NCBI RefSeq assembly: GCF_017744555.1
Contig: NZ_JAGIBD010000001.1
Span: forward strand, 186,001-250,000
Origin: Cellulomonas sp.
GTDB lineage: Bacteria > Actinomycetota > Actinomycetes > Actinomycetales > Cellulomonadaceae
Length of the DNA: 64,000 nt
Direction: 5' to 3'
Shown here: positions 55,165 to 64,000 of the stretch, piece after piece
Layout: the number at the start of each line of letters is the position of its first letter
Position numbering within the stretch: position 1 is the stretch's first letter
The notes under the pieces: generated by a model
What the model saw: the letters and a program-made list of their open reading frames with translations, nothing else
The model's database searches: none
Told to the model about the DNA's origin: nothing
Translations under genes and position numbers: made by a program

Positions 55165-57306
55165 GTGGCAGCACCAGCCCGGCGCCGGTCCGGTCGTCCG
55201 CGCACGGACACCGGCACGGCCACCCAGCGCCGCCCCGCCCAGCGCAGTCTCATCGAGGTGCTCGCCGATGTCGCGCGCGAGGTCGAGCGGGTCGTGCAGC
55301 GGCCGCCGACCAAGCCGGCGATGCGCACGAAGTTCCAGGTCGTGGCCCTGCTGGTCCGCGAGGAGCGGGCGCGCGTCATGGCGGACACGACGCTGAGCTC
55401 GTCGCGACGTGGCGAGCAGCTCAAGCGGCTCGACGGCCTCGCGACGCAGCTCGCCAAGACCGCCGCGCGCGACACGTCGCTGCTCCAGCTGCTCAGCGAG
55501 GACGCCCGGGTCTCCGACGCGGCCCGCGACTACAAGGCGACGCTCATGCGAGCGGGCGGCGTCGAGCCTCCCGACGAGCCCGAGCCGGCACCCGCACCCG
55601 AGAAGACCGCCGCGTCGCTCACGGTCACCGCCCATCAGGTGGTGCCGCAGTCGGTGCGCGCTCGTCAGCTGGCGAACCCGTTCCTGGCACCGGACTTCGA
55701 GGCCGCGGCCGAACGCAGCGCCAAGGCCCGTCGTCTGGCCGGCTGGGAGCTGCTCGACCCGCTGTTCGAGTCGTTCGAGCGCGCCGCGACCGGCCAGCCC
55801 GCCTGCATGGACCTGCCCGAGCCCCGCCCCGTCCCGCTGCCGCTCGGCCGTGAGCTCATGCCGCACCAGGCGCAGGTCGTCGCGGCCACGGCCCGCGGGC
55901 ACCGCACGTTCCTGCTCGCCGACGAGCCCGGACTCGGCAAGACGGCCCAGGCCCTGCTGTCCGCGCAGGCGGCCAACGCGTACCCGCTGCTCGTCGTCGT
56001 CCCGAACGTCGTCAAGACGAACTGGGCGCACGAGGTCGGACTGTGGACGCCGCTGCGTCGGGCGACCGTGGTGCACGGCGACGGTGACGAGGTCGACGCC
56101 TTCGCCGACGTCGTGATCGTCAACTACGAGATCCTCGACAGGCACGTCGGCTGGCTCGGGAACCTCGGCTTCCGCGGGATGGTCGTCGACGAGGCGCACT
56201 TCATCAAGAACAAGTCGTCGCAGCGCTCGCAGAACGTGCTCGCGATCGCCGAGCAGATCCGCACGCGCACGGCGCGACCGCTCATGATGGCGCTCACCGG
56301 AACGCCGCTCATCAACGACATCGAGGACTTCCGGGCCATCTGGCAGTTCCTCGGCTGGATCGACGACACCAAGCCGCTCGGCAAGCTCATCACGACTCTC
56401 GAGGACACCGGCCTTACGCCCGCCGACCCCGGGTTCTACGCCGCCGCGCGGTCGAGCGTCATCGACATGGGCATCGTGCGCCGTCGCAAGGTCGACGTCG
56501 CCGCCGACATCCCCGCCCGCCGCGTCGCCGACCTGCCCGTCGAGCTCGACGGCGCCGTGGGCCGCTCGATCCGCGCCGCCGAGGCCGCCCTCGCGGAACG
56601 CCTCGTCGAGCGCTACCACTCTGCCGTGACTGCGCTCGGCATGACCCCCGACGGGATCGACCTCGACCTCGCCCGCCGCGTCGCCGCCGGGGAGCTCAAG
56701 GACTCGAGCGACAAGGCCGGCGGCGAGAACGTCTTCACGATGGTCCGCCGCATCGGTCAGGCCAAGGCCGGCCTCGCCGCCGACTACGCGGCGCAGCTCG
56801 CCCGCAACGTCGGCAAGGTCGTGTTCTTCGCCCGGCACGTCGACGTCATGGACCAGGCCGAGAAGAGCTTCGCGGACCGCGGCATCAAGTACGCCTCGAT
56901 CCGCGGCGACCAGACGACGAGGACGCGCAACAAGAACGTCGCCGCGTTCACCGACGACCCCGACGTGCAGATCGCCGTCTGCTCCCTCATGGCCGCCGGT
57001 GTCGGACTCAACCTGCAGGTCGCGTCGAACCTGGTGCTCGCCGAGCTGTCCTGGACCGACGCCGAGCAGACCCAGGCCATCGACCGCATCCACCGCATCG
57101 GCCAGGACCAGCCCGTCACCGCCTGGCGCATCATCGCGGCGCAGACCATCGACGCGAAGATCGCCGAGCTCATCGACAGCAAGTCCGCGCTCGCCGCCCG
57201 GGCGCTCGACGGGGCGGACGTCGAGGAGGGCGCGGCGACGGACGTGCAGCTCGAGGCCCTCGTGGGGCTGTTGGTCGACGCACTGGCGGCGGAGGGCGTG
57301 GGCTGA
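55165..57306 (+). CDS. SNF2-family DEAD/DEAH helicase-like ATPase
   Basis: The 713-aa protein starts at GTG 55165 behind AAGGAGG. After a 225-residue N-terminal part (DVAREVERVVQRPPTKPAMRTKF, then VVPQSVRARQLANPF) it has the SNF2 ATPase: LADEPGLGKTAQALLSA (Walker A, K259), LVVVPNVVKTNW, DEAH at D342-H345 (VVDEAHFIKNKSSQ), MALTGTPLINDIED and, in the second domain, YASIRGDQTTRTR and AIDRIHRIGQDQPVTAW. It translocates on DNA to remodel protein-DNA complexes. Exact role unknown. Confidence 0.9.
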   Translation: MAAPARRRSGRPRTDTGTATQRRPAQRSLIEVLADVAREVERVVQRPPTKPAMRTKFQVVALLVREERARVMADTTLSSSRRGEQLKRLDGLATQLAKTAARDTSLLQLLSEDARVSDAARDYKATLMRAGGVEPPDEPEPAPAPEKTAASLTVTAHQVVPQSVRARQLANPFLAPDFEAAAERSAKARRLAGWELLDPLFESFERAATGQPACMDLPEPRPVPLPLGRELMPHQAQVVAATARGHRTFLLADEPGLGKTAQALLSAQAANAYPLLVVVPNVVKTNWAHEVGLWTPLRRATVVHGDGDEVDAFADVVIVNYEILDRHVGWLGNLGFRGMVVDEAHFIKNKSSQRSQNVLAIAEQIRTRTARPLMMALTGTPLINDIEDFRAIWQFLGWIDDTKPLGKLITTLEDTGLTPADPGFYAAARSSVIDMGIVRRRKVDVAADIPARRVADLPVELDGAVGRSIRAAEAALAERLVERYHSAVTALGMTPDGIDLDLARRVAAGELKDSSDKAGGENVFTMVRRIGQAKAGLAADYAAQLARNVGKVVFFARHVDVMDQAEKSFADRGIKYASIRGDQTTRTRNKNVAAFTDDPDVQIAVCSLMAAGVGLNLQVASNLVLAELSWTDAEQTQAIDRIHRIGQDQPVTAWRIIAAQTIDAKIAELIDSKSALAARALDGADVEEGAATDVQLEALVGLLVDALAAEGVG

Positions 57307-57517
57307 GTCAGGGCAGGACGTCATGGCGCATCCCGGGACCGTCTCGTTCCGGCTCTGGCCGCCCTCCGACAACCCGCTGTGCGTCAGCTTCTTGCGCTCT
57401 ACCTCGGGTGGGAGTTGCTAGCCCGCACGTTCTGGGGGCTCGTGCTGTTCCCCGCCGCGGTGCTGCGGCAATGAACGAGTCCAGCCGTCGTCCGGCGGCG
57501 GTCCAGCGATCCGGCCC

Positions 57518-58576
57518 TCAGGGGATGGGTCGGATCGCGGTCGCCTCGGCTGCTGCGGTCGTCCGGAAGGCCTTGGCGTAGAGCTCCATGGCTGCTGCCT
57601 GTGCCCTCGCGAGGTCGTGCGCGAGTGCTGCCGACTGCGCCTCTCGATGCTCCGGGGACCAGTCCGGAACCGGATCGGGCGCAGGGCGGACGACGACGTC
57701 GAACTCGAACTCCGACCTGATGCTGGGTCCGTACGCGCAGACGGCTGCCGGGCACCACACGTCGAGCACACCGGTGCCGTCGTCGATGGCGACGCGGGAG
57801 CCCGCGCCGGAGCCAGCCAGGCTGGTGACGAGCGCCCGCACCGTCGCGACCGGTGCGTCGCCGGCGGCGGCTCGTCGCAGGAGGTCCGCGATGGTCGACG
57901 TCGCACCACGCAGTCTTCTCGTCTCGGGCGTGAGCCCGTCCGCGAGCAGCCAGTGCTCCGGCCACGAGCGGACGCCCTCGTCGAGCTCTCGGGCGTACCC
58001 GAAGTGGAGAAGCGGCTGTGCGTCCGACAGACGCACGTTCAGTGCGTCCTTCCAGCGGCCGTCAGGGTCGAACTCGACGTAGGAGTGGGTCTCCAGCTCA
58101 TGGCGGACGAACTCGTCGAGCTCGATCATCGTGGCAAGGAGGTCGACGTACGCCGCGAGCGTCGGGAAGCAGATCGTGAACGGCGAGCCTGCGTACGCCC
58201 AGTCGAACACCGGTCCGCCGCTCCCACGGCCGTCCTCCAGCTCGACGAAGAGGAAGCCCCAGCTCTCGTACGCGACCGGGAAGAGCAGGCGCGGCGTCAT
58301 GCCGGGGCTCTCGTCACGGTGCGTCTTCCACGTCCGCAGCGCGAACGCGGCGTCGGTCGGGCGCGGGTACGGCGCGACGGTGATGGATGCCGGGTCGACC
58401 CGCTGCCAGAACCGCTCGAGGTCCGCAGGGAGGACCAGCGGCGCGATCTCGGCGCGAATCTCGGCGAGGACGGCGCCGACGTCCCCGGCGGGTCGGATCG
58501 GCGGCAGGCCTGCCGCGTCGTAGGCGGCCACCAGACGGTCCAGGGCGGCGTCGATCGACTGCGGGTCGTTGCTCAC
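57518..58576 (-). CDS. SMI1/KNR4-like (SUKH-type) protein
   Basis: The 352-aa protein begins VSNDPQSIDAALDRLVAAYDAAGLPPIRPAGDVGAVLAEIRAE (GTG 58576), then LERFWQRVDPASITVAPYPRPTDAAF, RLLFPVAYESWGFLFVELEDG and FPTLAAYVDLLATMIEL, the alternating pattern of SMI1/KNR4 proteins. These are often immunity proteins for polymorphic toxins. No toxin is seen nearby, so the role is open. ATG 58639 would add 21 unconserved residues. The remaining gap 58577-58826 shows no gene. Confidence 0.65.
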   Translation of the reverse strand: MSNDPQSIDAALDRLVAAYDAAGLPPIRPAGDVGAVLAEIRAEIAPLVLPADLERFWQRVDPASITVAPYPRPTDAAFALRTWKTHRDESPGMTPRLLFPVAYESWGFLFVELEDGRGSGGPVFDWAYAGSPFTICFPTLAAYVDLLATMIELDEFVRHELETHSYVEFDPDGRWKDALNVRLSDAQPLLHFGYARELDEGVRSWPEHWLLADGLTPETRRLRGATSTIADLLRRAAAGDAPVATVRALVTSLAGSGAGSRVAIDDGTGVLDVWCPAAVCAYGPSIRSEFEFDVVVRPAPDPVPDWSPEHREAQSAALAHDLARAQAAAMELYAKAFRTTAAAEATAIRPIP

Positions 58577-58826
58577 TACAGAGATCTCGGCGGATGGGGC
58601 GGCGGAGTTGAGCGGGGACGATCGGTGTGTCAGCGACATGCGTCTCGCGCCTGGTGGCCTGAGCCCGTGGTGCCGCGCAGGGCCCCCGATGGCCTCGATA
58701 GAGGTGATCGCTTCGTCGACGACGTCGAGCGTGCGCCCCGCGAACCGTGCGGACGGGCCGCGACGGCGGGTGATCCCGTCGTCGCGGCCCGTCGGCTCGC
58801 CACGCCCCGAAGTCACGAGTCTCGGC

Positions 58827-60833
58827 TCACCAGACCCGGCTGACCGAGTAGGCGAGCGTGTCGTCGTGGAACGTCACCTCGTAGATGGCCGGCCCCTGGG
58901 TCAGCGGGATGGTCGGGCCGCCGGGGTCCGCGGTCCCGTCGGCACCGACGTCGCCGAACGTCGTCGTGCCGGTGCCGTCCACGTCGAACAGGTACTCCTC
59001 GACGGGGTGGGCGCCGAACGCCATGGTGTGCCGCCAGGTGTGGTCGGCGACGAGCTCCATGGGAGCGGCGGCCCACTCGGTGCTGGTGCCACGCAGGGTC
59101 ATCATCGGGTAGTTGCTCGCGTACCCGCCGCCCGTCGTCACCGGCGTGACGGCGTACGCGAGCGAGTCGAGGTCGACGGTGATCGTGTACGTCCCGGCGT
59201 CGGGCACGACGATGTCCGGGGCGCCCTGGTCGAGGACGCCGTCGGGCTGGAGGTCGCCGTACGTGACGCCCGACGGGCTGACCGTGACGCGGAACCGGCC
59301 CCACGGACCGGAGAAGGTCTCGTCGGCCGTCCATGTGTTCGCGGTGCCGGGGACGCGGGTCATCGGGCCGGGCGCGCCGCTGTTGAACGTCCCGAACAGC
59401 ACGGGCTCCTGCGCGACGGTGCCGAGCTCGACGTGCACGGTCGCGCCGTCGGGCCCGACCGACTCGGTGCGGATCGAGACCCCGGCGGCGCCGTCGGTGA
59501 ACGTCTGGCCGACCTGGAGCGGTGCGTCGGAGAAGTTGCCGTCGGGCGTCGTGTCGACGAGCTGGGTGGTCCATTGGTCGGCGCGGCGGATCTCGACGCC
59601 GTTCAGGAGCGCGGGGTAGTCCTTCACCTGTGCGTCCCAGAACTGGCCGAACGGCTGGCGGACGTCCACGTCGTACGTCGCGCCCGACGGGAGCGGGATC
59701 CTCAGGACCTGCGACCGACTCGTCGTCACCTCCGACGGGGCGATCGTGTAGTCGCCCGACGCCGTCACGGTCGTGATGCCGGACGGGGCGATCCAGCCGA
59801 GCCGGGCTTTGTAGCTCGCCGAGTACTGGAACCCGATCCAGTTGTTGCCCATCGTGTCGAACGGGTCGCCGTACTCCCAGATGCTGCACGACCCGCCCGT
59901 CACCTCGAGCGACGTCACCTGCCCGTCCGGACCCGTGCAGTAGAGCGACTGCGCGTGGCTGAGGCCGAGGTTGTGGCCGAGCTCGTGCTGCAGGACGGAG
60001 CGGGTGCCCCAGTCGCCGGCGTACAGGTTCACCGAGACCTGCCCGCCGACGTACGCCCAGCCGCCGAACCAGCAGCCGCGGTCCGCCGAGTCGAGCACGT
60101 ACGCGACGTGGTCGTACGCGCTGAGGTCGAGACCCGCGGCCGCCAGCGCGTCTTGCCCGGCCTGCGCCTCGTTCCCGCACGCGGTGTCGGCGGGGATCGT
60201 CAGGGAGCCGACGACGTCGCCGTCCGTCCGGTCCCGGCCGTGCAGCTCGAGCTGCGAGAACGAGCTCTCGCGGAAGAACGCGGCGACGGAGTCGTCGGCC
60301 GTGAAGACGTTCCGGCGGGCGTCGTCGGGGCTCCACGGCGCCGGGCCGGCGGGGCCGAGCTGGAGCAGGACGACGGCGACGGTGCGGGTGGTCGTCGCCG
60401 CGGCGGCCGGGGCGGGCGCGAGCTCCGTGACGGCGGTGCCCTCGAACGTCGAGGTCGCCTCGGGGGCGGCCGGCGCTTCGGAGGTGGCCGTGCCGGTCAC
60501 CGTGACCTTCTGGCCGGGGGCGACGTCGTCGAACAGGTCCGGGGCGCCCTCGACCTGCACGCTCGTGCCGTCGGCGAGGCGGACGAGGTCGTGGTCGGCG
60601 TCGGGAGCGGTCGGTGCCGCAGCGGTGGTCGGGCCGTCGACGAGCGGGTCGACCTGCAGCCGTTCGTACGTGCCGGTCAGCTTCTGGGTGCTCGACGGCG
60701 GCGCGTCGGCAGCTGCGGACCCGGCGCCCGCGATCGCGCCGGCGAGGGCGAGCGCGGCCGCGACGGCGACGGCGACGGCGACGAGCCGAGCGCGGACGCG
60801 TGGGGGAGGGGCGTGGACGTGTGTCTGGTGCAT
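58827..60833 (-). CDS. Secreted zinc metallopeptidase with duplicated C-terminal modules
   Basis: The 668-aa protein has a signal peptide (RLVAVAVAVAAALALAGAIAG, ending near SAAADAPP), a propeptide-like region to about residue 150, a gametolysin-like (M11-type) peptidase domain with the zinc motif HELGHNLGLSH (H283, E284, H287, H293) and a Met-turn region DTMGNNWIG. The C-terminus carries two similar modules: GDLQPDGVLDQGAPDIVVPDAGTYTITVDLDSLAYAVTPV in two parts, and FGDVGADGTADPGGPTIPLTQGPAIYEVTFHDDTLAYSV in two parts, a starch-binding-like SusE/F repeat. It likely cuts extracellular proteins. ATG 60833 is the natural start. Confidence 0.85.
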   Translation of the reverse strand: MHQTHVHAPPPRVRARLVAVAVAVAAALALAGAIAGAGSAAADAPPSSTQKLTGTYERLQVDPLVDGPTTAAAPTAPDADHDLVRLADGTSVQVEGAPDLFDDVAPGQKVTVTGTATSEAPAAPEATSTFEGTAVTELAPAPAAAATTTRTVAVVLLQLGPAGPAPWSPDDARRNVFTADDSVAAFFRESSFSQLELHGRDRTDGDVVGSLTIPADTACGNEAQAGQDALAAAGLDLSAYDHVAYVLDSADRGCWFGGWAYVGGQVSVNLYAGDWGTRSVLQHELGHNLGLSHAQSLYCTGPDGQVTSLEVTGGSCSIWEYGDPFDTMGNNWIGFQYSASYKARLGWIAPSGITTVTASGDYTIAPSEVTTSRSQVLRIPLPSGATYDVDVRQPFGQFWDAQVKDYPALLNGVEIRRADQWTTQLVDTTPDGNFSDAPLQVGQTFTDGAAGVSIRTESVGPDGATVHVELGTVAQEPVLFGTFNSGAPGPMTRVPGTANTWTADETFSGPWGRFRVTVSPSGVTYGDLQPDGVLDQGAPDIVVPDAGTYTITVDLDSLAYAVTPVTTGGGYASNYPMMTLRGTSTEWAAAPMELVADHTWRHTMAFGAHPVEEYLFDVDGTGTTTFGDVGADGTADPGGPTIPLTQGPAIYEVTFHDDTLAYSVSRVW

Positions 60834-61233
60834 GGCGAGCTTCCGATCTGGTGGACGGTGCTGCGGTGCACGGCCGACCCGGGCGGGGGCCGTCGGACGC
60901 CCCGAAGACCGAAGCCGGTCGCGGCGACGGCGTGGTCGCGCGACCGGCCTCGATGCCGGGACGCAGTGGTGGGCGGACCCGGGGCGCGTCCCCGGGGCGC
61001 GGAAGGTCGGGAATTGCCGCCTACCGCTGAATCAATGGACGACGGGCTGGGGCGTTGTCGATTGCCGTGAATGCGCGCACAGCCGGGTCTTCGGCCGCAC
61101 CACGCGCGACACGCGACGGGGCAGGGTGACGAGCGAGTGGCCGGCGCAGTCTCCTCGTCATGCGCTCTCCACCTGCGGTTTCTCTGCGGGACGTGCGCAG
61201 GCCACGATGGGCGAGCAGCGGCTCCTCACCGAT

Positions 61234-61247
61234 CTGGGAGCGCTCTC
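61234..61247. promoter_or_regulatory. CebR-like operator
   Basis: TGGGAGCGCTCTCA differs by one base from the palindrome TGGGAGCGCTCCCA recognised by CebR, the cellobiose-responsive repressor of cellulase genes in actinobacteria. No carbohydrate gene follows in this window, so the target is unclear. Confidence 0.55.
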
Positions 61248-61279
61248 ATGACCGCGCACAGGAAGTTTCGTCCGGATCG

Positions 61280-61293
61280 TTGACACGTGTCAA
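61280..61293. promoter_or_regulatory. Perfect 14-bp palindrome
   Basis: TTGACACGTGTCAA is self-complementary and contains TTGACA in both orientations, so it could serve as overlapping -35 boxes or as a repressor site. Its partner genes are not evident. Confidence 0.45.
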
Positions 61294-61400
61294 GAGATCA
61301 CGGTGCCCTTTGGGGCAGAATTCGCCCTACCCGGATGGAAGGCTGATTCGCGGCCCCAGCGACGACCCGAAGGCGGACGCGGCGGCGACCGTCGGCCGCG

Positions 61401-61901
61401 CTAGAAGATCCAGCCGACGACGGTCACCGCACCGATGACGACCAGCGCGACCAGCACGAGCACGGCGGCGGAGCAGCCGACCGCGAACAGCCGGTCCGAC
61501 GCGGGCTCCGTGCCCCGACCGCGGTCCGACCAGTCGAGCGTCTTGCCGGCGGCAGCCTCGGCCCGCGACCGGACCTCCCGCAGCCGCTGCTCCGCGAGCC
61601 CGTTCGCCGCCAGGTCCTCCGCCCCGCGCCAGCGGAGCCCGCGCATGATCCGCCGCGGGTCGTCACCGCAGGCGCGCTCGAACGCGGCCACCTCGGCCGT
61701 GTCCCGCTGCTCGCTGAGGTACGACCAGCGCCCTGCCTCGACCTCGTCGCCGTCGAGCCGGCAGACCTCGGCCAACCGCTCACGCGCGTCGAGGCTGTGC
61801 GGAAGGCTCTGCACGAGGCTCGTCAGGCGGGTGCGCGCCATCGCGACGTCGCCCTTGCGCAGGTCGTCGTCGACCCTCGCCAGGGTCCGCTCCACGGTCA
61901 C
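61401..61901 (-). CDS. DUF6584-like protein with C-terminal membrane helix
   Basis: The 166-aa protein starts at GTG 61901: VTVERTLARVDDDLRKGDVAMARTRLTSLVQSLPHSLDARERLAEVCRLDGDEVEAGRW in two stretches. This is a helical TPR-like region (the DUF6584 name is from memory), followed by YLSEQRDTAEVAAFERACGDDPRRIMRGL and, at the C-terminus, a transmembrane helix (AAVLVLVALVVIGAVTVVGWIF). A TAGGGT box (61909-61914) lies 7 nt upstream of GTG 61901, giving a leaderless start. GTG 61910 is less likely because it would lie inside that box. Confidence 0.72.
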   Translation of the reverse strand: MTVERTLARVDDDLRKGDVAMARTRLTSLVQSLPHSLDARERLAEVCRLDGDEVEAGRWSYLSEQRDTAEVAAFERACGDDPRRIMRGLRWRGAEDLAANGLAEQRLREVRSRAEAAAGKTLDWSDRGRGTEPASDRLFAVGCSAAVLVLVALVVIGAVTVVGWIF

Positions 61902-61976
61902 GGCCGTCACCCTAGGCGCGGGTCGACCGCGCTCGGGCCATGAATACGACGTGCCGGGCCGTTCCGGTCGAGTGCG

Positions 61977-62429
61977 TCAGTAATGCGCCATGACCTGCCG
62001 CAGCGGGTGTCCGACCGCCGCGGCGACGGTGTTCAGCTCGTCGGCGGACAGCCAGCTGCGGTCCGGGTTGAGCACCGACAGCTCGACGCTCGCGAAGCCG
62101 GCCGGCCAGTCATACACCAGGTCGTCCAGCGTGGTCGCGGCCCCGCAGCATGGGGCCTCCACGTCCAGCGTCACGAAGTCGTGCTCGTCCCGCCGCGCCA
62201 TCTGCTCGGACCACCACTCGAGGTCGAGCTCGGCGTGGCAGGCCGGGCAGCCGATCCGCTCGAGGTTGGCACCCTGGTCGATGAACGTGACCATGCCGTA
62301 CACCTCGGCCGCGATCTCCTGGGCGCTCGGGGCCAGGACGCGGAGGGTGGCGACGGCTCGGTCGGCCTGCTCGGACGTCGGGAGCCAGGTCCGGTCGGTC
62401 GGGAAGAGTCGCAGGTAGTTGTCGCTCAT
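61977..62429 (-). CDS. Hypothetical protein with Cys-rich zinc-binding-like motif
   Basis: The 150-aa protein has PTDRTWLPTSEQADRAVATLRVLAPSAQEI, then GCPACHAELDLEWW (CxxC) and LDVEAPCCGAATTLDDLVYDWP (CC), which together look like a zinc-binding pair, and ends NPDRSWLSADELNTVAAAVGHPLRQV. The family is conserved among actinobacteria by my recollection, but the function is unknown. ATG 62429 is the start. Confidence 0.75.
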   Translation of the reverse strand: MSDNYLRLFPTDRTWLPTSEQADRAVATLRVLAPSAQEIAAEVYGMVTFIDQGANLERIGCPACHAELDLEWWSEQMARRDEHDFVTLDVEAPCCGAATTLDDLVYDWPAGFASVELSVLNPDRSWLSADELNTVAAAVGHPLRQVMAHY

Positions 62430-62587
62430 GTCAGCCGCCTCGTGGTCCCGTCTGCCGTGCGCCCGCCGTCGCCGTCGGACGCGCGAGCGCCGGGAGCATG
62501 CCCTTCGTCGACGAGGTGGACGGTATCGGTCGCGTGGGCGCGGCCCCAGCACGCTCGCCGTGCGGCGGTCTCTCGCGCGTTGTCGGA

Positions 62588-62872
62588 TCAGGACGGCGCT
62601 GCTGTTCGCCGAGTGCTGGGGCGTGCAGGAACACCTGACGAGCCCGCTCGTGAGGTCGCTCAACGGGCGGCCGAAGTTCGTCGCGTCGAACACGATCACC
62701 GCACCGCGGTGGGCGGGCACGACCGCGTCGGGCGATCTCGAGAAGGCCGTGTGCGACCTCAAGGCGACGCCCGGTGGTGAGCTCCAGGTGCACGGGAGCG
62801 GTCAGCTCATCTGGTGGCTGCTGCAGCATCAGCTGGTCGACGAGATGGCGCTGATCGTGTGCCCGGTGAGCG
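62588..62872 (+). pseudogene. Decayed dihydrofolate-reductase/RibD-C family gene
   Basis: An open frame with LFAECWGVQEHLTSPLVRSLNGRPKFVASNT, then APRWAGTTASGDLEKAVCDLKATPGGELQVHGSGQLIWWLLQHQLVDEMALIVCPV, matches the central part of DHFR-like (RibD-C) proteins of actinobacteria. The N-terminal Rossmann start and the C-terminal segment are missing, and upstream sequence in this frame is not conserved. It is probably a gene remnant. Confidence 0.75.
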
Positions 62873-62954
62873 GATCACCGTGCAGACCTTCCGGCCGCAG
62901 GCCGCCCGACGCACCGTAGTCGGGTCCCGCCGGGCGGGCGCCCGGGTGGGGGTC

Positions 62955-64000
<1,046 letters not shown>

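Larger units (their letters stand above)
60834..61400. other. Intergenic region with CebR-like box and a 14-bp palindrome
   Basis: No gene is supported in this 567-nt gap. It contains a CebR-like box (61234-61247) and a perfect palindrome (61280-61293), both entered separately. An 11-codon frame from ATG 61248 ends at 61283. Confidence 0.5.

Noticed and set aside
54706..57372. An 888-codon minus-strand ORF.
   Set aside because: It is the antisense of the SNF2 gene, which carries clear helicase motifs on the plus strand.
61248..61283. A short ORF (ATG 61248) after the CebR-like box.
   Set aside because: Eleven codons, no ribosome-binding site and no conserved features.
62419..62919. A full-length 166-codon gene instead of a DHFR-family remnant.
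   Set aside because: The first 60 codons are Arg-rich and antisense to the promoter region of 62429. Only the central part is similar to the family.

Overview
The window is very GC-rich DNA with strong codon bias, short intergenic gaps, many GTG starts and ATGA/GTGA stop-start overlaps. Many genes appear leaderless: a TANNNT box ends 6-7 nt before the start codon. With a DtxR/IdeR-type regulator, an actinobacterial c-di-AMP riboswitch, LSxTG wall-sorting tails and a CebR-like operator, this suggests a Cellulomonas-like actinobacterium. That assignment is inference.

Region 1 (1-12.9 kb) is a surface polysaccharide locus. A divergent, truncated Wzz-type chain-length gene sits at the left edge. 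Next come nine tightly coupled genes: five glycosyltransferase genes (one a GT4-GT2 fusion), a Wzy-like polymerase, an acyltransferase, a pyruvyltransferase and a Wzx-like flippase. They could build, decorate and export one polymer.

Region 2 (12.9-30.2 kb) is chromosomal housekeeping and envelope DNA: a MarR-MFS pair with a palindromic operator, a DUF4012 protein, a wall-anchored protein, serC divergent from a DtxR-type regulator, an NlpC/P60 hydrolase under a c-di-AMP riboswitch, an HNH nuclease, a tandem Usp, an Lrp regulator, a CAP-domain protein, a ddaH-rocD arginine pair, and small enzymes.

Region 3 (30.3-36.7 kb) is unusual. A six-gene operon (three phage-tail-collar-type proteins, two related small proteins and a GNAT acetyltransferase) is divergent from a 1173-aa wall-anchored beta-helix/Ig-repeat protein. 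The same 13-bp element sits 1 nt upstream of each of the two facing -10 boxes, which suggests co-regulation. No phage morphogenesis genes are nearby.

Region 4 (36.7-43.2 kb) holds a GNAT enzyme, then a ribbon-helix-helix/DUF4097/ABC transporter operon behind an array of TGRCACCA half-sites, a secreted protein, a 61-aa membrane protein and an MFS transporter.

Region 5 (43.4-54.1 kb) is a genomic island in tRNA-Arg(CCT), bounded by a 44-bp perfect direct repeat with matching internal arm-type repeats. It carries an AlbA_2 protein, a DUF2971 protein, a frameshifted tyrosine integrase, an excisionase, a truncated MobF relaxase-helicase, and a lower-GC three-gene module: a small winged-helix-like protein, an SMC/ABC-type ATPase with a zinc motif, and a helical-repeat protein ending in a PD-(D/E)xK nuclease. 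This resembles three-component ABC anti-phage systems and is the best candidate for a new system. A third, degenerate att-like site and att-like flanking sequence show repeated integration here.

Region 6 (54.1-64 kb) holds an orphan hypothetical, an SNF2 helicase, a SUKH-like protein, a secreted zincin, an intergenic region with a CebR-like box, two small conserved proteins, a decayed DHFR-family gene, and the 3' part of glutamate dehydrogenase running off the right edge.
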